Shown here piece by piece: positions 60,445-64,000 of a stretch of DNA of 64,000 nucleotides. Under the pieces are notes generated by a model, which saw only the letters and a list, made by a program, of their open reading frames with translations, was not told the DNA's origin and searched no databases. A program made the translations under genes and the position numbers. The DNA lies in the NCBI RefSeq assembly GCF_002149015.1, contig NZ_NGFO01000023.1:31306-95305 (forward strand), in the 5' to 3' direction. The stretch's first letter is position 1, and each line of letters begins with the position of its first letter. This DNA comes from Gordonia lacunae. Lineage in GTDB: Bacteria; Actinomycetota; Actinomycetes; Mycobacteriales; Mycobacteriaceae.

Positions 60445-60960
60445 CTACGTCCCCGCGTACAGAACGAACAACTGGGTGTGCGACGGGGTGGGGTTCAGAA
60501 CGACGGCATGAGTGCCAAGGTCCAGGGATTGGCCCCCGTGCAGTCGCTGGGTCCGAGTGATCCTCGCGCCACCGCCGGCGGGACAGGTCAACCCCAGCTC
60601 GACGAGCTCTTTGCTGGCTCCAGGTGCGGGGATGGACGCGCACGGCAGATCCTCGAACTCGATCAAGTCGCGACCGACGTCGGCGGCGCGCAACGTCCGG
60701 AACTGATCGGCAGGCCCGTCGTACCGGATGGCGAACGCCGAGGTGCCGACTGAATTTATCGGCCACACAAAGCCCTTGGAAAACGTGAAGCCGTCGGGCA
60801 CGTGCACCCCTTTGCCTTCGACGCGAGCAGCAGCGTCGTCTGCGTCGACGCTCTTGCGATAAGGCGGCTCCTGAAACCCGCACGCGCAGGCCAGCATCCC
60901 GACGCACAACATCACCGCCAGGGCCACCACACACGAACGAAGTCGGCCGAAGCGGGTCAT
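60445..60960 (-). CDS. Secreted lipoprotein-like protein, paralogue of the gene at 59234
   Basis: 171 residues. ATG 60960 has an AGGAGAG site. A signal sequence CVVALAVMLCVGMLACAC offers an imperfect lipobox. The mature part shares GVHVPDGFTFSKGF and AIRYDGPADQF with the gene at 59234. The pair is probably an old local duplication, with the possible small membrane gene and about 250 bp in between. Function unknown. Confidence 0.65.
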   Translation of the reverse strand: MTRFGRLRSCVVALAVMLCVGMLACACGFQEPPYRKSVDADDAAARVEGKGVHVPDGFTFSKGFVWPINSVGTSAFAIRYDGPADQFRTLRAADVGRDLIEFEDLPCASIPAPGASKELVELGLTCPAGGGARITRTQRLHGGQSLDLGTHAVVLNPTPSHTQLFVLYAGT

Positions 60961-61076
60961 CTCTCTCCTGATAGAAGTACGCGCGACGAGTACCGAGACC
61001 GCTGCTGGGAACCATCCGATTCTATGCGTAGAGCAGGGGACAGCAGCGAGACCGCCGGACGTGTCAGGATCGGCGC

Positions 61077-61670
61077 ATGGCGTACACCTACCGCGACTTC
61101 GGATGGCTCGCGATCGACTACCCCTGGACGACCAACGCATTCAGCATGGCTTACGTCAGTAACGCCGACCCTCGTGAGGTGATCGCGGCGCTGACCACTC
61201 GATCGCTGCCGAACACGAAAGGCCTCGAGGGTGTCAACGAAACCAGCTGGGAGCACTTCGAGGTCATCGGAGCCGCCCAGCTCGACACCTGGACGATCAC
61301 CGTGGCGCCGACCAGCCTGGCCGCCGGCAGCGACACCGATATGGCTGAACTGTCTCGCGGCCGCGAAATCGTGTCGCTGTCCCGAGATGTCGAAGCGGTC
61401 AGCGTGTTCACGATCTGGCAAGACGGCACCCAGGTCACCAGCTTCGACCCGCTGCTGCGTTCGGCGTATACCCGCGACCCGAACGCCGGCGACTGGCCAT
61501 CACTCATGCAGACCGCCGTCCTCGAGCCCGATCCCTACGAAGACGGCACCGGCGACGACGGGTTGCACCACATCATTGATGGGTCTCTGGCGATGGCCGC
61601 CAACCACACCGGTCTCGCGATCACCCCTGAATTCCTGCGCACCGCCGAATTCACCTGCGGCGAAGCTTAA
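61077..61670 (+). CDS. DUF6461-family protein
   Basis: 197 residues, soluble, with no signal peptide. The N-terminus and centre have TYRDFGWLAIDYPWTTNAFSMAYV and SVFTIWQDGTQVTSFDP, and the end has MAANHTGLAITPEF, which fits the actinobacterial DUF6461 group. The family is often found near toxin or accessory loci and has no known function. Confidence 0.6.
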   Translation: MAYTYRDFGWLAIDYPWTTNAFSMAYVSNADPREVIAALTTRSLPNTKGLEGVNETSWEHFEVIGAAQLDTWTITVAPTSLAAGSDTDMAELSRGREIVSLSRDVEAVSVFTIWQDGTQVTSFDPLLRSAYTRDPNAGDWPSLMQTAVLEPDPYEDGTGDDGLHHIIDGSLAMAANHTGLAITPEFLRTAEFTCGEA

Positions 61671-62031
61671 GAACGCTGACGCGGGTGCCCCCGCAGGGAG
61701 CATGCTTATGTCAGTTTCGTGGGTGAACACCTGTCTCCCAATCATTTTGAAGCGCCGATAATGTTGGGTTATGACGTCGGAGCTGGTGAGCCGTTGTGCT
61801 CAACATCGAAGCCCACCGCCCGAACTCCGCCCGTCAGTCGTCGGGGAGTTTCACTCCCCCGCTCTATCCCCACACGCGACAGATAGACGCTGCCCAGCCG
61901 CCAGTCAAGCCCGGGGGCAAAACCAACCCTCATGTCGACATCCTAATTCGCTTCTCGCGCAACATCACTCAAGCACCGACAATCACTTTATGCCAGGTAG
62001 ATGGGTGCGGGGCGCCGGGAACGAGTGCCGC
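61671..62031. other. 361-bp gene-free stretch holding the right-end motif
   Basis: It contains GCCGATAATGTTGGGTTATG at 61754-61773, matching the motif at 55963, and a hairpin GGGGAGT - TTC - ACTCCCC at 61843-61859. A weaker related motif sits at 61972. No gene was seen. Confidence 0.5.
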
Positions 62032-62490
62032 CTACTCGTCCCGCCGCCGGGTGGCGAGGATGGCGATGAGGGTCTGGATGGTGGCGCGGTGCGGTTCGGG
62101 TAGGTCGTCGATGTCGGCAGCCAGACGCAGCAGCTGCGGCCAGGTGGCATTCGCGGCCTGCACCCGTTGTGCCATCGACTGATCTTGGTGTTGGTGGTGG
62201 AACTCTCGGGTGAAGAACGCGATGTCGACGCCGAAGCCGTCGGCGACCGCCACGATGATGCCGAAGCCGGGTTCGACTGCCCGTCCGCGGCGCAACGACG
62301 AGAGCATCGGTTCTCGCAACCGCCCCGCCCGAGTCTGATTGGCGCGACGACACACCTCACGCCCAGTCAACGGCACACCCGGCACCGCGCCCGGCGTGTG
62401 CTCGAACAACGCAGACACCAACTCCGCCCACGACAAATCGCCACCTGCGATATCATTGCCGGGCAGGCCATCCGGCGATTCGCCCACCAT
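62032..62490 (-). CDS. XRE-like helix-turn-helix protein
   Basis: 152 residues. ATG 62490 has a strong AGGAGGTGTG site. The central part (PLTGREVCRRANQTRAGRLREPMLSSLRRGRAVEPGFGIIVAVADGFGVDIAFFT) resembles XRE regulators of the EspR type, with a helical C-terminus (TWPQLLRLAADIDDLPEPHRATIQTLIAIL). It is divergent from the MspA operon, which it may control. The domain match is moderate. Confidence 0.65.
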   Translation of the reverse strand: MVGESPDGLPGNDIAGGDLSWAELVSALFEHTPGAVPGVPLTGREVCRRANQTRAGRLREPMLSSLRRGRAVEPGFGIIVAVADGFGVDIAFFTREFHHQHQDQSMAQRVQAANATWPQLLRLAADIDDLPEPHRATIQTLIAILATRRRDE

Positions 62491-62670
62491 CACACCTCCT
62501 CCGCCATCCGGGGCGACCGCGCTATGCCGCCCCACGGACGGGAGCAACGTTGCGCCACGACCAGCAAACCCACAATGTTGCTTCTGTCACAACCGGCAGT
62601 TTCCGATAGTGAATGTCGGACTCGTGTGGTGAACTTCCCGTATTCACGATAGCGAAGGGTCGGTGTGTTG

Positions 62671-63330
62671 ATGTTGATGATCGGGGATGGTCTGCGGGGC
62701 AGCGCGCGTCGACGTGTGGTCACGGGTGTTGCGGCGGCCGCAGTCGCGGTCGGTGCGGTTGCCGGGCCCGGTGCTGCGGCCGCGGCCACCTTTCCCGATC
62801 ACCACATGTCGAAAACCACCGCCGACGGATGGCGGGTCACCGCCATCAAAGCCGACGAGAAAGTCCGCAGCGTCGCACCCCTCAACCAATCACCCTGGAC
62901 CCGTGAAGGATTCCTGTCACTACGCGGCGAAGGACGCATCACCGGCGCCGGCCGTACCGCAGTCTCGGCCGGCACCATCACCGCCGGCTTCCAGATCGGC
63001 TGCAACACCGACGTCACCTCCGGGATAACCCTCGGCATCACCGCCGGCCCCACCGCACAGATGTCGATCTCCTGGCCACCAGCACTGATCGTCGGCGCCC
63101 AAGCCAACGGCAACATCTCCACCACCTTGAAACCCGGCACCATCGCCAACATCCCCTTCGGCACCAAAAAACTCGCCGGACCTTCTGCCGGACTCACCGT
63201 CGACGGCGTCCACGTCAAAGTCGACGGCTGCCTCGGCCCCGTCGCCGTACGCGCCTACGTCACCCTCGCCATCTCCACCCCCACCAACGACAACACCATC
63301 AACGTCTACGGAAAGCCCCACTACCTCTAA
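62671..63330 (+). CDS. MspA-family porin
   Basis: 219 residues from ATG 62671 (the GTG at 62665 and ATG 62677 are alternatives). A signal peptide ends at about AAAAA-TFPDHH. The porin domain has GWRVTAIKADEKVRSVAPLNQSPWTREGF, QIGCNTDVTSGITLGITAGP and the C-terminal CLGPVAVRAYVTLAIST, all MspA hallmarks. It forms an octameric water-filled channel in the mycolic-acid outer membrane for small hydrophilic solutes. It is the first gene of a small operon. Confidence 0.9.
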   Translation: MLMIGDGLRGSARRRVVTGVAAAAVAVGAVAGPGAAAAATFPDHHMSKTTADGWRVTAIKADEKVRSVAPLNQSPWTREGFLSLRGEGRITGAGRTAVSAGTITAGFQIGCNTDVTSGITLGITAGPTAQMSISWPPALIVGAQANGNISTTLKPGTIANIPFGTKKLAGPSAGLTVDGVHVKVDGCLGPVAVRAYVTLAISTPTNDNTINVYGKPHYL

Positions 63331-63366
63331 AACCCCAGCCCCGGTACGTCCAGGAGACCCACCGCC

Positions 63367-63669
63367 ATGACCACACCCACCACCACCGGCGCCGAATCGC
63401 GCACACCGTCACCCCATTCCGCCGCCAGCCAGGCACCCGGCGCCGAGGACGATCGCAGTGGTTTTCCTGTTCTGAAAGCGGTCCTGTTCGTCGCCGGGTG
63501 CGCCCTGCTGGTCCTGGCCGCAGCCAACCTCACCCACCTCGCCCAATGGGCCGACCGGTGGGGACAGATCCCGGTGTTCCTCGGCTTCTTCCTCCTCATG
63601 TCCATCGCCGGACGCTGGTTCTGGACCGGCGCCGACGCCATCCTCGCCAAAGTCATCGGCAACCAATGA
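63367..63669 (+). CDS. Small two-span membrane protein
   Basis: 100 residues. Two spans (AVLFVAGCALLVLAAANL and IPVFLGFFLLMSIAGRWFW). It lies 36 bp after the MspA gene and its stop overlaps the next start by 4 bp, so it belongs to the same operon. Unknown function. Confidence 0.65.
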   Translation: MTTPTTTGAESRTPSPHSAASQAPGAEDDRSGFPVLKAVLFVAGCALLVLAAANLTHLAQWADRWGQIPVFLGFFLLMSIAGRWFWTGADAILAKVIGNQ

Positions 63670-64000
63670 CCCACACACGTAATCGACAACCCGGGACCCG
63701 CCGCCCTCGACGATCCCGCGCTCGCAGCGCCACAACACTCCTCGCCCTGACAGGCACACTCGCCGGCATTATCGCGCTCGCCACAGCCGCGCTCACCGGA
63801 CCCTCCTCGCCCGCGCACGCCGACCCACTCTGCGACCAGATGCGCGCCCAATACGGGCCCAGCTGGCCCTGCATCAACGTCCCCACCTACACCCCACCAC
63901 CCACCCAAAACACACCTGCCACCCCGACCACACCAGGTAACCCAGGCTCCACCGGCGGACCCGGCATCGCCGGCAACCCCGGACCAGGCCCCGGCCAAGG
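63666..64000 (+). CDS. Secreted Pro/Gly-rich protein, cut by right edge
   Basis: The visible 111 residues include a basic N-terminus, a signal-type hydrophobic stretch (TTLLALTGTLAGIIALATAAL) and then CDQMRAQYGPSWPCINVP followed by a Pro/Thr/Gly-rich tail. The pattern is that of small secreted or wall-linked proteins in this order. The C-terminus lies outside the window. It is translationally coupled to the small membrane gene. Function unknown. Confidence 0.65.
   Translation, partial: MTHTRNRQPGTRRPRRSRARSATTLLALTGTLAGIIALATAALTGPSSPAHADPLCDQMRAQYGPSWPCINVPTYTPPPTQNTPATPTTPGNPGSTGGPGIAGNPGPGPGQ

Overview
The window is high-GC DNA whose genes overlap by 4 bp or sit only a few bases apart. 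It looks like a mycolic-acid actinobacterium, most likely Gordonia or a close relative. The markers are an MspA porin, LGFP cell-wall repeats, a KstR-type operator beside a ketosteroid isomerase, a glucosylglycerate hydrolase, a WhiB protein, GlnR-type boxes and several probable leaderless starts. The genus is inferred from these markers, not read directly. No rRNA, tRNA or CRISPR was seen.

Layout. 1-8.7 kb: an oxidative catabolic block (two flavin monooxygenase-type proteins, SDR, acyl-CoA-dehydrogenase-like flavoprotein, divergent LysR), an aldehyde dehydrogenase with two AhpD-like proteins, a methyltransferase and an F420-type oxidoreductase. 8.8-13.2 kb: two envelope proteins (TPM domain and PhoX) with a parS-like palindrome between them. 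13.4-19.6 kb: SDR / saccharopine-dehydrogenase-like / acyl-CoA synthetase / TetR, then MarR-MFS. 19.6-24.4 kb: two copies of a dispersed palindromic repeat, an EthD protein and an XRE-cupin regulator.

The most interesting region is 21.6-34.6 kb on the minus strand. It reads as a nearly complete methylated-amine pathway: a cupin, two copies of a heme-dependent oxidative N-demethylase module (DmmA-type protein, flavin/2Fe-2S reductase, PAS-heme alpha subunit), an Amt transporter, a type III glutamine synthetase-like ligase, three split glutamate-synthase-like subunits and a sarcosine-oxidase-like flavoprotein. The two demethylase modules are in tandem, and the alpha subunit of the first is fused to the DmmA domain of the second. 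GlnR-like boxes precede both halves. The inferred flow is dimethylamine -> methylamine -> gamma-glutamylmethylamide -> N-methylglutamate -> glutamate plus formaldehyde, under nitrogen control.

35-47 kb: WhiB, leuA, several regulators and transporters, glucosylglycerate hydrolase, DUF1254/DUF1214 proteins (one frameshifted) and the KstR-box ketosteroid isomerase. 47.2-52.7 kb: a tight operon (membrane protein, DUF4129, DUF4350, MoxR, DUF58), a common actinobacterial set. 52.7-54.7 kb: an apparently lower-GC insert with an HxlR regulator and a haloalkane-dehalogenase-like gene frameshifted at its nucleophile elbow. 54.9 kb: a class III cyclase.

56-62 kb is accessory DNA: a DUF6262 (Tn554-type tnpC) remnant, a phage-like GH25 lysin, an LGFP-repeat pseudogene with two lesions, two paralogous lipoproteins and a DUF6461 gene, bracketed by a short repeated motif. 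62-64 kb holds an XRE regulator, an MspA porin, a small membrane protein and a secreted Pro/Gly-rich protein cut by the window end. The first gene is cut by the left edge.
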